From assembly GCA_023382595.1 (NCBI GenBank), contig JAHDWB010000003.1, forward strand, positions 62,001 to 126,000: a DNA stretch of 64,000 nt, read 5' to 3'. Below, in pieces: positions 18,218 to 27,160 of the stretch (position 1 is its first letter; each line of letters opens with the position of its first letter). Below the pieces are notes generated by a model that saw only the letters and a program-made list of their open reading frames with translations, was not told the origin of the DNA and did no database searches. Both the position numbers and the translations under genes were made by a program. Source of the stretch: Anaerolineales bacterium (GTDB lineage Bacteria > Chloroflexota > Anaerolineae > Anaerolineales > Villigracilaceae).

Positions 18218-19209
18218 TGCCCGCCCCGCGACCTAAGAAGGAGAATCCCTGGGTCATCCTTGCATGGACGTTGAACATTGCCGGCTTGGGCGGACTCGCG
18301 GTGATTCTGGTTGCCTATTGGGCGTTACAGCCGGTCTTTGCCGCACCGCAAGAAGGCGCAGATACCAACCCAATGCCCATGACGATGCCGCCCACCTTCA
18401 CACAGGATCCCTTCTCCGCGTTTCTGCCGACCATCACGCCAAATCCACGCGCCACATTGATCGTGGCACAAACCCCGACACCCTTTGTCATTAAGAATTT
18501 GGGGGCTGGCACCGCACGGGTCACAGTCATTGGTTATTCCGTGTCGGGCAGACCGATCGAAGTCTATACCTTTGGCAACGGCGAACGACAGAAGATGATC
18601 GTGACGGGTATCCATGGCGGATATGAATGGAATACAATTGCATTAGCCGATGAATTGATCCAGCATATTTTCGATAATCCCGACATCATTCCCAGCGACG
18701 TGACGCTCTTCATCCTGCGCAACCTCAACCCCGACGGCGATGCCCGTGCCCACAATGTGGATGGGCGCGTCAACGACCACGGTGTGGACTTGAATCGCAA
18801 CTTCCCTTCAAACTGGGCTGCCACTTGGAACCGCGACGGCTGCTGGAATTATCGTCCCACCACAGGCGGTGCAAGACCCGGCTCCGAACCAGAAACACGC
18901 GCCCTGATGTACTTCCTGCAAAGCCAAAGGGTGGAGACGCTTATCAGTTATCATAGCGCTGCACTGGGAGTTTTCCCCGGCGGCGAACCGTGGGAGGAAA
19001 ACTCGATAGAATTCGCCCAGGCGCTCGCAAAAGTGACCGGCTACCGTTTTCCGCCCATCGATACGGGCTGTATTTATACCGGCACACTTGCCGATTATGC
19101 CGTTGAAATGGGCGCAACGGCTGTAGACATGGAATTATCCACGCACCGATATACGGATTTCGAACAAAACTTGAAGGCATTGGAAGTTTTGCTGAACTGG
19201 AGAAAATAA
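18217..19209 (+). CDS. membrane-anchored M14-family zinc carboxypeptidase
   Basis: The 330-residue protein has one N-terminal membrane helix (about residues 11-41) and a low-complexity Thr/Pro linker. The M14 catalytic domain follows. Zinc ligands are visible in GIHGGYEWN (HxxE) and YHSAALG; the substrate-binding NPDGDARAHN and VDLNRNFPSNW are typical; and the general base Glu is probably in VDMELSTHRY. It should cut C-terminal residues from peptides, or act on murein peptides, on the outside of the membrane. It starts within the cinA stop codon (TAATG), so the two are co-translated. It is nine bases from the next gene. Confidence 0.87.
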   Translation: MPAPRPKKENPWVILAWTLNIAGLGGLAVILVAYWALQPVFAAPQEGADTNPMPMTMPPTFTQDPFSAFLPTITPNPRATLIVAQTPTPFVIKNLGAGTARVTVIGYSVSGRPIEVYTFGNGERQKMIVTGIHGGYEWNTIALADELIQHIFDNPDIIPSDVTLFILRNLNPDGDARAHNVDGRVNDHGVDLNRNFPSNWAATWNRDGCWNYRPTTGGARPGSEPETRALMYFLQSQRVETLISYHSAALGVFPGGEPWEENSIEFAQALAKVTGYRFPPIDTGCIYTGTLADYAVEMGATAVDMELSTHRYTDFEQNLKALEVLLNWRK

Positions 19210-19218
19210 GGAGACTGA

Positions 19219-21198
19219 ATGACACAAAAAGCAGACACACTCTTTGTCAATGCCATTGTGCTGACAATGGACGAGCCATTAAACCAATACGATCCCGGCG
19301 CGGTCGCTGTCAAGGGCGACTCGATCATCGCCGTTGGAAATGAAACAGATATCAAGAAGGAATATTCCGCCGATGAAATCGTCGACTGCGGCGGGAAAGT
19401 GCTCATGCCGGGGCTGGTCAACGCGCACACCCACGTCCCCATGACCCTCCTGCGCGGACTGGCGGATGACCTGCGCCTCGACGTATGGTTGATGGGCTAC
19501 ATGCTGCCTGTGGAACGCGAGTTCGTCTCACCGGAATTCGTGCGTCTCGGCACGCTTATCGCCTGCGCAGAACAGATCCGCAGCGGCGTGACGACCTTCA
19601 ACGACATGTATTTCTTCGAAGACGACATCGCGCAAGCCACCGCCGAGGCGGGCATGCGCGCCGTATGCGGGCAATCCATCATGAAATATCCCGCGCCGGA
19701 TGCGGCGGCATACGAAGATTCGATCGCGTACGCGCGCGAGTTCATCAAAAAATGGAAGGGGCATCCGCTCATCGTACCTGCGATCGCGCCGCACGCCCCC
19801 TACTCCACCACGCCCGAGATCCTGCGCACCTGCGCCGATATTGCAAAAGAAAACGACGTCCCGCTTCACATCCACATCTCCGAAACCGCGTTCGAAGTGG
19901 AAACCATGCGCAACGAACAGGGCATGCCTGTCATTCCGTATGTCAAAAAACAAGGCATCTTCGAAGCCAAGGTCATCGCCGCGCACTGCGTCCACATCGA
20001 CGTGGGCGAAATGCGCACCATGCACCACGCAAAGGCTGGCATTTCGCACAACCCGTCGTCCAACCTGAAGCTTGCTTCAGGATTCGCACCCGTGACCAAA
20101 ATGCTAGAAAATGGATTGAACGTCGGCATCGGCACGGATGGACCCGCCTCGAACAATGACCTCGACATGTTCGAAGAAGTCCGTCTCGCCTCGTTCGTCG
20201 CCAAGGCTGCCTCCAACGACCCGACCGTCCTCCCCGCTGCAACCGCCCTCGTGATGGCTACCCGCATGGGAGCGCAGGCGCTTCACATCGGACATTTGAC
20301 CGGGTCGCTGGAACCAGGCAAACGCGCCGACCTGATCCTTGTGGACACCTCCCCCCTGCACAACTCTCCGCGCTTCAAACGGGACCCGTTGAATGCCTAC
20401 GCCCAATTGGTCTTTGCTTCCAAATCCACCGATGTGACCGATGTGATGGTCAATGGGAAGTGGCTGATGCGCGATCATGAATTGCTTACGCTGAATGAAG
20501 CAGAACTTCTACAACAAGCGCGTGAACTGGCGAAGAAAATCGACGCTTTCCTGATCGCACGCGAACAGTCGGTGTTGTCCAAGCTGATCGCGCTGGGCGG
20601 CTCGATGGAGCAGGAATCGTTCGAGGTGCAGGTCAAGGTCAAAGTAACAGAACCAGACATCATCGTCCAGAATATGAAGCGGCCGGAGATCGAGGTCACA
20701 GCATACAAACATTATCAACAATATGACAATTACTTCCTCTTCGACGATCCAGCGCAGGGACGACTGCGTTTCCGCGAAGACAATCTCATCACCGCAAAGG
20801 GCGAGGTGGAAAATGTGCGCTCGCGCCTGACATTGCTCGGACAAAAACGCGAGGATGAAATGGAGCATGATGTGGCGCTCTCGCGCAGCCGCTTCCTTGC
20901 GCCTGCCACTCACACCCTGCGCTTCTATCGCGAATACTTCAAGCCTGCGCGCGAGGTTTCCGTTGAAAAGAATCGTCTGCGCTGGCACATCCGCTACAAG
21001 GATACGGAGTTCTTCGTGAACATCGACGAGGTGAAAGAGCCGCAGATGGGGCATTTCCTTGAGATCAAGAGCCGCACGTGGAGCCGCAAGGATGCCGACC
21101 ATAAGGCGGAACTCGCCGCTGAATTGTTGACCCTGCTCGGCGCGGCAGATGCCGAAACCGAGACGCAGGATCTGATCGAGGTGTTAACCGCGAATTAA
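19219..21198 (+). CDS. SAH/MTA-deaminase-like amidohydrolase fused to a CYTH-like domain
   Basis: The first 440 or so residues are a complete amidohydrolase of the S-adenosylhomocysteine / methylthioadenosine deaminase group. Metal ligands appear in VNAHTHVPM, APHAPYSTTPE, HIHISETAFEV, AAHCVHID and the Asp in GTDGPASNND. The last 190 residues (about 465-655) look like a CYTH domain (triphosphate tunnel fold): FEVQVKVKV, GRLRFRED, YREYFKPAREVSVEKNRLRW and GHFLEIKSRTWS. Usual deaminases end near 430-450 residues, so this is a real fusion in one uninterrupted frame. A role that joins nucleoside deamination with triphosphate or adenylate handling is possible but only inferred. The ATG has AAGGAG upstream. 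Confidence 0.83.
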   Translation: MTQKADTLFVNAIVLTMDEPLNQYDPGAVAVKGDSIIAVGNETDIKKEYSADEIVDCGGKVLMPGLVNAHTHVPMTLLRGLADDLRLDVWLMGYMLPVEREFVSPEFVRLGTLIACAEQIRSGVTTFNDMYFFEDDIAQATAEAGMRAVCGQSIMKYPAPDAAAYEDSIAYAREFIKKWKGHPLIVPAIAPHAPYSTTPEILRTCADIAKENDVPLHIHISETAFEVETMRNEQGMPVIPYVKKQGIFEAKVIAAHCVHIDVGEMRTMHHAKAGISHNPSSNLKLASGFAPVTKMLENGLNVGIGTDGPASNNDLDMFEEVRLASFVAKAASNDPTVLPAATALVMATRMGAQALHIGHLTGSLEPGKRADLILVDTSPLHNSPRFKRDPLNAYAQLVFASKSTDVTDVMVNGKWLMRDHELLTLNEAELLQQARELAKKIDAFLIAREQSVLSKLIALGGSMEQESFEVQVKVKVTEPDIIVQNMKRPEIEVTAYKHYQQYDNYFLFDDPAQGRLRFREDNLITAKGEVENVRSRLTLLGQKREDEMEHDVALSRSRFLAPATHTLRFYREYFKPAREVSVEKNRLRWHIRYKDTEFFVNIDEVKEPQMGHFLEIKSRTWSRKDADHKAELAAELLTLLGAADAETETQDLIEVLTAN

Positions 21199-21284
21199 TG
21201 TCGTTGCGAGCGCCAAAGGCGCGAAGCAATCTCCTAATTAGAGGAGATTGCTTCGTCGGACTAAAGTCCTCCTCGCAATGACAT
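21199..21284. repeat. dispersed palindromic repeat (TGTCRTTGCGAG type), copy 1
   Basis: Begins TGTCGTTGCGAGCG and ends CTCGCAATGACAT, with an inner arm pair around GAAGCAATCTCC / GGAGATTGCTTC. A second copy with the same outer and inner arms lies at 42992-43078. It contains no reading frame. Confidence 0.75.
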
Positions 21285-21295
21285 GGTAAAACTTT

Positions 21296-22294
21296 ATGGA
21301 AACTTTTCGAAAAAGCATCGCCGCATTTTGCGCGATAGCGTTCATCTTTACCGCTGTTGCCTCGCTCTTTCTCTTTAACTTTGACCAAAGAGCCTTTACC
21401 CCTGAAACGTACCAGCGCGCCTTTGCGCGCGGGGATTTTTACAACAAGCTGCCCGCCGTTATGGCGGATGCCATCACATCCTCCGGCGCGGATCAGAGCG
21501 GATTTCCGCTTGTGATGCAAGGCATGGGCAGGGATGCATGGGAGTCTTTTTTCCGTGCTTTGCTGCCGGCGGAGGTGCTGCGGACGATGGGCGATGATGT
21601 GTTGAATTCGACCTTCGCCTATTTCAACCAGGAAACGGATACTGTTCTACTTAATCTCTCGCCGCTGAAGGCGAGTCTGGCAAGTGAGACCGGCGTGCAG
21701 GCGGTAATGTCACTGCTCGGCACGCTCCCCGCCTGTGACCTATTCCAGATCGGGCAGATGACGCTCAATTTGTTCTCGGGCGGGCAGATCGAACTGTGCA
21801 ATCCGCCCGCCGACCTGCATCCGCTGATCACACCCATCATTCAGGGACAATTGCAGTTCACGGCGGCGGTGCTCCCCGAGCAAGTGGTTATTGTCAGCGC
21901 GCCGCTGCAGAACGATCCGCGTCAGAGATTGGAAACGGCGCGGCTGTTCATGCGGATCAGTCCGCTGTTGCCGCTGTCACTTTTGCTGGGGATTCTGATC
22001 TTCGGTGTGCGTTCATTGCGGGGCTGGCTGAACTGGTGGGGAATTCCGCTGGCGCTCACGGGCGGGACCGCATTCATTATGGCGCTTCTCGGCGGACCGG
22101 TCTTCGGCGAAATCTTTCAGCGCATTTTGCTGATACAAATGCCGAATTTTCTGCCTGCCATCCTTTCGGATTACGCCGGCGACCTCGCTTCCGCGATGGT
22201 GCAGACGTTGCTCAGCCCGGTCATGTGGCAGGGATTGGCGTTGACATTCCTTGGGGCGGGAATGGCGGGGGCGGGGTATTTGGTGAAGAGATAA
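21296..22294 (+). CDS. membrane protein of unknown function
   Basis: The 332-residue protein has a signal-anchor-like helix at the N-terminus (about residues 8-30). A large external region of roughly 180 residues follows, then three or four membrane helices in the C-terminal third (PLSLLLGILIFGVRSL, IPLALTGGTAFIMALLGG, GLALTFLGAGMAGAGYLV). No domain was recognised. The external region has no Cys-rich or repeat pattern. The gene stands alone between a dispersed repeat and a convergent minus-strand cluster. There is no clear terminator in the 39-base gap behind it. Confidence 0.7.
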   Translation: METFRKSIAAFCAIAFIFTAVASLFLFNFDQRAFTPETYQRAFARGDFYNKLPAVMADAITSSGADQSGFPLVMQGMGRDAWESFFRALLPAEVLRTMGDDVLNSTFAYFNQETDTVLLNLSPLKASLASETGVQAVMSLLGTLPACDLFQIGQMTLNLFSGGQIELCNPPADLHPLITPIIQGQLQFTAAVLPEQVVIVSAPLQNDPRQRLETARLFMRISPLLPLSLLLGILIFGVRSLRGWLNWWGIPLALTGGTAFIMALLGGPVFGEIFQRILLIQMPNFLPAILSDYAGDLASAMVQTLLSPVMWQGLALTFLGAGMAGAGYLVKR

Positions 22295-22333
22295 GATTAC
22301 AGACGCTATTACTCTAATCCCACCTGATTATTC

Positions 22334-22783
22334 TTAACCAAGTTTATCCATATTCCTCATGTATTCTAGATCGTCCATTAGTATGGATATTTCCCCAAAA
22401 AATTTTTCGCTCTTGATTTCCTGTGCCAATGAAAATGCTTGCAGATAATATTTTTCGGCTTCATCGAATTCAAGTTTCACTTTTTTTAGTGTGCCAAGGT
22501 TTGCCAGAATAAGAAAACGTATATCTTTGTCGTCTGTTTGTTTCGCTAATGCGTTTGCCTGCAGAAAATAGGTCAATGCAAGGTCATACTCTCCAGTATA
22601 TGCATAAATATTCCCTAACTCCAATAGGGCTTTTGTCTCATCAAATTCTGATCCAGACTCAATAGCCAAATTGAGATGGTTCTTTCCCATCGAAATAAGT
22701 TCCATTTTTTGTATATCTATCTGTCTTCTTTTGGCTTCAAATTTGGCAGATTCCTTTGCAACAAACATAAATATTTCAAGCAT
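22334..22783 (-). CDS. small TPR-repeat protein
   Basis: A 149-residue protein with about two and a half tetratricopeptide-like helical pairs (KALLELGNIYAYTGEYDLALTYFLQANALA, then FLILANLGTLKKVKLEFDEAEKYYLQAFSLA). It has no signal peptide or catalytic domain and should mediate protein contacts. It begins 14 bases after mltG and so probably shares its transcript. Its base composition is noticeably more A+T-rich than the neighbours, which suggests a later addition to the operon or a fragment of a larger TPR protein. Confidence 0.7.
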   Translation of the reverse strand: MLEIFMFVAKESAKFEAKRRQIDIQKMELISMGKNHLNLAIESGSEFDETKALLELGNIYAYTGEYDLALTYFLQANALAKQTDDKDIRFLILANLGTLKKVKLEFDEAEKYYLQAFSLAQEIKSEKFFGEISILMDDLEYMRNMDKLG

Positions 22784-22797
22784 GGATAACCTCTCTA

Positions 22798-23910
22798 CTA
22801 CGGACAGGCATTCGTGATCTGTTCTTCGAGCGTGACAGCAAACACATGAAAGCCGGAGCCGTCACACGCGGCGCGGAAATAGTAGTACGGAGATGACTGG
22901 GGAAATGAAACCGCCTGCAAGGCTTCGATGCCGGGATTAGAGATGGGCGCGGGCGGCAGTCCGCCAATTTGATAAGTATTGAATGGCGAATTGACTTGCA
23001 GGTCATTCAAAAAAAGCGGACTTTTCCACCAAGAATTTGTATCCGCCTGATAGCCGAGGGCGTATTGGACGGTCGGGTCGGCGTCAAGTTTCATGCCGAT
23101 GGCGAGGCGGTTGAGGTAGACCGAGGCGACGAGGGATGCCTCTTCCTTGCGGATGGCTTCACGCTCAACGATGGAAGCGATGATGACGGCTTGATAAACG
23201 GTCAAACCTTGATTTGCAAAACCTGCATGCATGTCACCCGTGATGCGTTGGGCGAAGTTGCGGGCGATGATGTCGAGCAACTGCTCTACACTGGTTTCTC
23301 GTGGGATGGTATAGGTATCGGGAAAGAAGAAGCCCTCCATGCTGGCTGGGGAGAACGGCGCAAGCACGGCGGGCGGAGTCCCTGCGGCGGCGAGAAATGC
23401 CTGGGGGTCAATGGACAAGCCCGAGGTAGGGAGTGAGGCGGCGATCTCTTCCATCCGCCAGCCGGGCAGGATCACGAGCGAGGCATCCGATGGGGAGAAT
23501 TTTTGCAATGCCTGGGCGATCTCGATGATGGATTGGGCGGGGCTGAGGCGGAAGTCGCCGGCTTGAACGGTGAGGTCGATGCCCGTGTACACGACGTAAT
23601 CGAAAAATGCATCGGCGTCGGTGATGAAGCCGAGACCTTCGAGGCGGCTGGAGATGGAAAGTACGGACTCGCCCGGCTCGACGCGGAAGCGCGCTTCGAC
23701 TCCGTTCGAATCGCGCGGGCGGGTTAACATCTCGCTGTGCATGAGCAGGCGCGCGGAATATTCGATGCGGTTGGAAACGGAAAGATGATCCGCGGGCGGA
23801 CCGTAGAGCATCGATGCCTGCGCGGGGATGTAGTAGATCAACGCGAAGATGCAGGCAAGTGCGAGTGTGATCAGGAAAATAAAAGCGAAGAAGATTTTGT
23901 AACGACGCAT
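22798..23910 (-). CDS. mltG: endolytic murein transglycosylase MltG
   Basis: Membrane-anchored enzyme that cuts nascent glycan strands and so sets their length. The 370-residue protein has one N-terminal membrane helix (about residues 6-30), a LysM-like segment (VEPGESVLSISSRLEGLGF), and the YceG catalytic domain with FFPDTYTIPRETSVEQLL and IIASIVEREAI, which holds the catalytic Glu. DPTVQYALGY and LPPAPISNPGIEAL follow. All key motifs are intact. It lies six bases downstream of ruvX, a common pairing. Confidence 0.93.
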   Translation of the reverse strand: MRRYKIFFAFIFLITLALACIFALIYYIPAQASMLYGPPADHLSVSNRIEYSARLLMHSEMLTRPRDSNGVEARFRVEPGESVLSISSRLEGLGFITDADAFFDYVVYTGIDLTVQAGDFRLSPAQSIIEIAQALQKFSPSDASLVILPGWRMEEIAASLPTSGLSIDPQAFLAAAGTPPAVLAPFSPASMEGFFFPDTYTIPRETSVEQLLDIIARNFAQRITGDMHAGFANQGLTVYQAVIIASIVEREAIRKEEASLVASVYLNRLAIGMKLDADPTVQYALGYQADTNSWWKSPLFLNDLQVNSPFNTYQIGGLPPAPISNPGIEALQAVSFPQSSPYYYFRAACDGSGFHVFAVTLEEQITNACP

Positions 23911-23916
23911 GGCAAT

Positions 23917-24333
23917 TTACGATGTACGCTTGGCTTCAAGGTAGGACTGCAATATTACCACTGCAGCGAACTCGTCCTGATGACCGGCGCGTTTTTTGCG
24001 TGAGACGCCGAGTTCGATGCGGGCGGCGCGAGCGATCTGCGTGCTGTGGGATTCGTCCCACATTTCGATGGGGATGTCGGTCTGGCTGCGGAGCTCATCG
24101 GCGAAGCGCCCCGCACGCCTGCCTGCGGGATTTGGGTTGCCGTCTTCGTCGTAGGATTGACCGACGACGATCAAGCCGGCTTCGTTCTGCGCGGCGATAT
24201 CCGCGACCTGTGCGGCATCGATGATACGCGAAACGTGTTTGATGACTTTCAAGGGGCTGGCGATGGTGGCGGTCGGGTCGCTGAGGGCAAGTCCGATGCG
24301 TTTTTCGCCGTGGTCAACTGCGAGGATTCTCAT
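23917..24333 (-). CDS. ruvX: RuvX/YqgF-family Holliday-junction resolvase
   Basis: Nuclease of RNase H fold linked to pre-16S rRNA maturation and to Holliday-junction cutting. The 138-residue protein shows LAVDHGEKRIGLALSD with the first catalytic Asp, the LIVVGQSYDEDG strand where the second acidic site sits, WDESHSTQIA, and a closing DEFAAVVILQSYLE with the last Asp. The order with mltG directly behind it supports the call. Confidence 0.92.
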   Translation of the reverse strand: MRILAVDHGEKRIGLALSDPTATIASPLKVIKHVSRIIDAAQVADIAAQNEAGLIVVGQSYDEDGNPNPAGRRAGRFADELRSQTDIPIEMWDESHSTQIARAARIELGVSRKKRAGHQDEFAAVVILQSYLEAKRTS

Positions 24334-24371
24334 GGGATGGTCAATTGGTCAAGTGGTCGCGTAGTCTGTGT

Positions 24372-25856
24372 TCATTCCGCTATTACCGAAAGGTTGAAGG
24401 GAATCAGCGGCAGCCATTTCCACCATGATGGGGTGATGATGATCTGAGGCTCTGCGCGCAGGGAAAAGGCATTCATCAATGCAGACCTTGCTTCGGATGG
24501 GTCAAGTCCGCGGATGAGGGAGAAGACGCGGAAAGCGTCCAATTCACGGACGGCGGTCTGGGTGACTTCCAATTCAAAATGAGTCACGCCGAATTCATCC
24601 GTCACGGGTTCCGCGCGCGGAGAGAAGGTCAACTCATCGAGCGGGACAAATCCCTGCGGGGTGGATGCGCCCAAGGTCATAGAAGCAAGCTGGGATAAGT
24701 CTGAGGCGGAGATAAAGCGGGCGGAAATTTCCACTTCCATTTTTAGCATCAGCGTCCTGCCTGCTTCGTTCTCCGGCGGCGAAAATTCTTCGAGCAGGAT
24801 ATCTTCAACTTCCAGCGTATCCAATAACAACATATCGCCCGCTTCGATCTGTGCGCGCAATTGCGATTCGGCAACATCGCGCAATTCGCTCAACACGGCA
24901 TCACGCAATTTGAGACGATCCGCATCCGTTGCGCCCACCGCCCTGGTATCCGTTCCGCCCGTGGTCGGCTCCGGGTTTGTGACGGTCATCGAAAGCCCAA
25001 GCGCGCCTTCCACGACCTTGATTTCATCGGTCTCCACATTTCCCTGCGAACCCGCAGACAATGCTTCCACACGGACTTCCACGATCTCGTTGACGCCAGC
25101 AGGCAGGAGCGCGTTGTTCAACGTCACAAACCGTGTGACCGAATCTGTCGCAATCACCGTCCCTGCCGGAATCTCGATCTCATTCGTCGTCAGGTTTTTG
25201 AACTGCGCAATGCCCTGCGCTTTTGCCCGCGGGATCGAAATTTCGCGCGTCACGGTTTGGGATTGCTCGGCATCCACAGTGACCGACATGACCTGCGCGG
25301 GGATGCTCCCTGTAACCGATACTGAATTCACAGATGCGCTTGCGCTGACAGGAATGAGGATGGATTGAGTTTGCGTTTCGGGATATAGGGTCAGCGCCGC
25401 ACGCGGGACGAACAAGCCTGCCAGCACCAAAACAGCCATGACCCCCGCTGTAAACGCGACCACGCGTCCCAAAAGCGACGTCCGCCAGGCGGGTTCTTGC
25501 ACCTGCGCCTCATCCCGCATCTGACGCAGTCCGCGGCGGGGTGGCGGCGGGATACGGCGGGTCCGGGGAGCAGGAGCAGCCCACGGCTCCTTTTGAGCCG
25601 AAACCGTAGACTTAAAGACGGGAATCCCGAGCGATTCCGCATCGCGTCTCACGTTCGCGCGGCGGGTGACCAGCCCCAACTGCGCGCCGAGCGAATCCGC
25701 GTGACGCTGCAGGACTTTGAGATCCAGCAATCGCAAGGTGACCTTTTCATACTTGGACCACACCAGCAGGATGCGCGGCGTCTTCGCCCACGATAGTCGA
25801 TCGCGGACGGAGATGAGGTCATCGTGGGATTCGAGGGTGATGATCTTGGTTTTCAA
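24372..25856 (-). CDS. baseplate-J-like membrane protein
   Basis: The 494-residue protein begins with an alpha/beta segment of about 80 residues (PRILLVWSKYEKVTLRLL, LGLVTRRANVRRDAESLGI). A proline/arginine-rich linker, one membrane helix (about residues 131-150) and a long external part follow. The external part resembles the baseplate J family: GIAQFKNLTTNEIEIPAGTVIATDS and the VEALSAGSQGNVETDEI pattern. No other phage-tail gene is nearby, so it is not a prophage relic. The only available start is TTG at 25856 without a clear ribosome-binding site. It lies 39 bases upstream of ruvX on the same strand. Function unknown; a cell-surface role is likely. Confidence 0.72.
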   Translation of the reverse strand: MKTKIITLESHDDLISVRDRLSWAKTPRILLVWSKYEKVTLRLLDLKVLQRHADSLGAQLGLVTRRANVRRDAESLGIPVFKSTVSAQKEPWAAPAPRTRRIPPPPRRGLRQMRDEAQVQEPAWRTSLLGRVVAFTAGVMAVLVLAGLFVPRAALTLYPETQTQSILIPVSASASVNSVSVTGSIPAQVMSVTVDAEQSQTVTREISIPRAKAQGIAQFKNLTTNEIEIPAGTVIATDSVTRFVTLNNALLPAGVNEIVEVRVEALSAGSQGNVETDEIKVVEGALGLSMTVTNPEPTTGGTDTRAVGATDADRLKLRDAVLSELRDVAESQLRAQIEAGDMLLLDTLEVEDILLEEFSPPENEAGRTLMLKMEVEISARFISASDLSQLASMTLGASTPQGFVPLDELTFSPRAEPVTDEFGVTHFELEVTQTAVRELDAFRVFSLIRGLDPSEARSALMNAFSLRAEPQIIITPSWWKWLPLIPFNLSVIAE

Positions 25857-25895
25857 GGTTAGAGAGTAGATATTGGAGATTAGAGATTTGTGGTC

Positions 25896-27044
25896 TCATT
25901 TCTGGTGCAGCGATCTTGTTTTTTCAACGAGAGAAGGTAAAGTCTTCAAAAAAGAATCAACCTGTTCGGCGGTGGTGTCTTTGCCGAGTGTGATCCGCAG
26001 GGAGCCGAGCGCCCATTCGCGCGGATAACCGAGCGCGGTGATGACCTCGCTCGGTTCGGGGTTGCCCGTTTTGCAGGCGGAACCTGACGAGCAGGCGAAG
26101 CCCGCTGAATCAAGCAATTGCAATAATAAATTGCCATCCACGTCCTTGAAAACAAAGGACGCGTGATTCGGCAGGCGGTTTTCGGGGTGACCTGTCAACT
26201 GCGAATCGGGGATGGATTCAAGAACCGTTCCGATGATGTGATCCCGCATCGGCTTGGCATGTGCTGTACGTGTTTCGCGTTCCTGCGCCGCAAGGGACAA
26301 CGCTTCCGCAAAGCCGACGATATACGGCACGTTATGCGTCCCCGCCCGCAGACTGAACTCCTGCCCGCCGCCTGTTAAATGCGGAAGAAGATCCGTCCCT
26401 TTGCGGACGTACAACGCGCCGACACCTTTTGGTCCATAGAATTTATGCCCGCCCAGTGACATAAAATCCACGCCGAGTTTTGAGATATTCACATCGAGAT
26501 AAGCGGCGGCTTGTACGGCGTCTGTGTGGAAAAGGATATTGTTCGCTTTTGCGACCTGTGCCAAATCCGTAATCGGATTGACCGTGCCGATCTCATTATT
26601 GGCGTACATGACGGACGCCATCGTAGTGTTATCGCACACCGCCTTCGTCAGCGCATCCACTGTCACGCCGCCGAATTCGTCCACATCCAGCCATTCAAGT
26701 AAAAAGCCGTATTCTTTTTCCAATTGGATCGCGGTCTTGCTCACGGCGGGATGCTCGGTCTTGGCAGTCAGGATCCACTTCCCCGTAGTCCGATGCGCCA
26801 TCATCGCGCCGCGCAGGGCAAGGTTATCTGCTTCGGAACCGCCAGATGTGAAGACGATCTCATCGGGACGGCATCCCAGCACCGCCGCGACCTTCTCCCG
26901 TGCCCCCTCCACGGCTGTTTCGGCTTTTTGTCCCAGCCGATGAATGGATGATGGGTTGCCAAAATTCTCGCGGAAATACGGCATCATAGCATCCAGCACG
27001 CGCGGGTCAAGCGGGGTTGTTGCAGCATAATCAAGATAGATCAT
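25896..27044 (-). CDS. cysteine desulfurase (NifS/IscS family)
   Basis: PLP enzyme that removes sulfur from cysteine for Fe-S cluster and thiolated-tRNA synthesis. The 382-residue protein starts IYLDYAATTPLDPRV, has TSGGSEADNLALRG, the PLP-binding Lys in SLGGHKFYGPKG, and the persulfide Cys in the loop ACSSGSACKTGNPEPS. The Lys, His and Cys needed for activity are all present. It heads a minus-strand cluster that continues with the J-like gene, ruvX and mltG. It is divergent from an MFS transporter. Confidence 0.94.
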   Translation of the reverse strand: MIYLDYAATTPLDPRVLDAMMPYFRENFGNPSSIHRLGQKAETAVEGAREKVAAVLGCRPDEIVFTSGGSEADNLALRGAMMAHRTTGKWILTAKTEHPAVSKTAIQLEKEYGFLLEWLDVDEFGGVTVDALTKAVCDNTTMASVMYANNEIGTVNPITDLAQVAKANNILFHTDAVQAAAYLDVNISKLGVDFMSLGGHKFYGPKGVGALYVRKGTDLLPHLTGGGQEFSLRAGTHNVPYIVGFAEALSLAAQERETRTAHAKPMRDHIIGTVLESIPDSQLTGHPENRLPNHASFVFKDVDGNLLLQLLDSAGFACSSGSACKTGNPEPSEVITALGYPREWALGSLRITLGKDTTAEQVDSFLKTLPSLVEKTRSLHQK

Positions 27045-27144
27045 GGATGAAATTATACCTGTATACCCGGCGCGGTCACAAATTGCACCTTTTGGAAGAG
27101 GGAATTCGCGATTTGTACCCTACGGGCATGGTATGACCGTGGTA

Positions 27145-27150
27145 TATAAT
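27145..27150 (+). promoter_or_regulatory. -10 box of the MFS gene, ten bases from its ATG
   Basis: A perfect TATAAT lies ten bases before the ATG at 27161 and there is no Shine-Dalgarno sequence. Transcription should therefore begin a few bases before, or at, the start codon. No convincing -35 box was found. Confidence 0.5.
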
Positions 27151-27160
27151 CAAGCCCGCC

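Noticed and set aside
21199-21284. CRISPR repeat or tRNA-like structure
   Set aside because: There is no regular array of repeats and spacers, and no tRNA arms or T-loop. The two copies lie 21 kb apart.
24372-25856. Prophage or tailocin remnant because of the baseplate-J-like gene
   Set aside because: No other tail, capsid, integrase or lysis genes are nearby. The neighbours are ruvX, mltG and a cysteine desulfurase.
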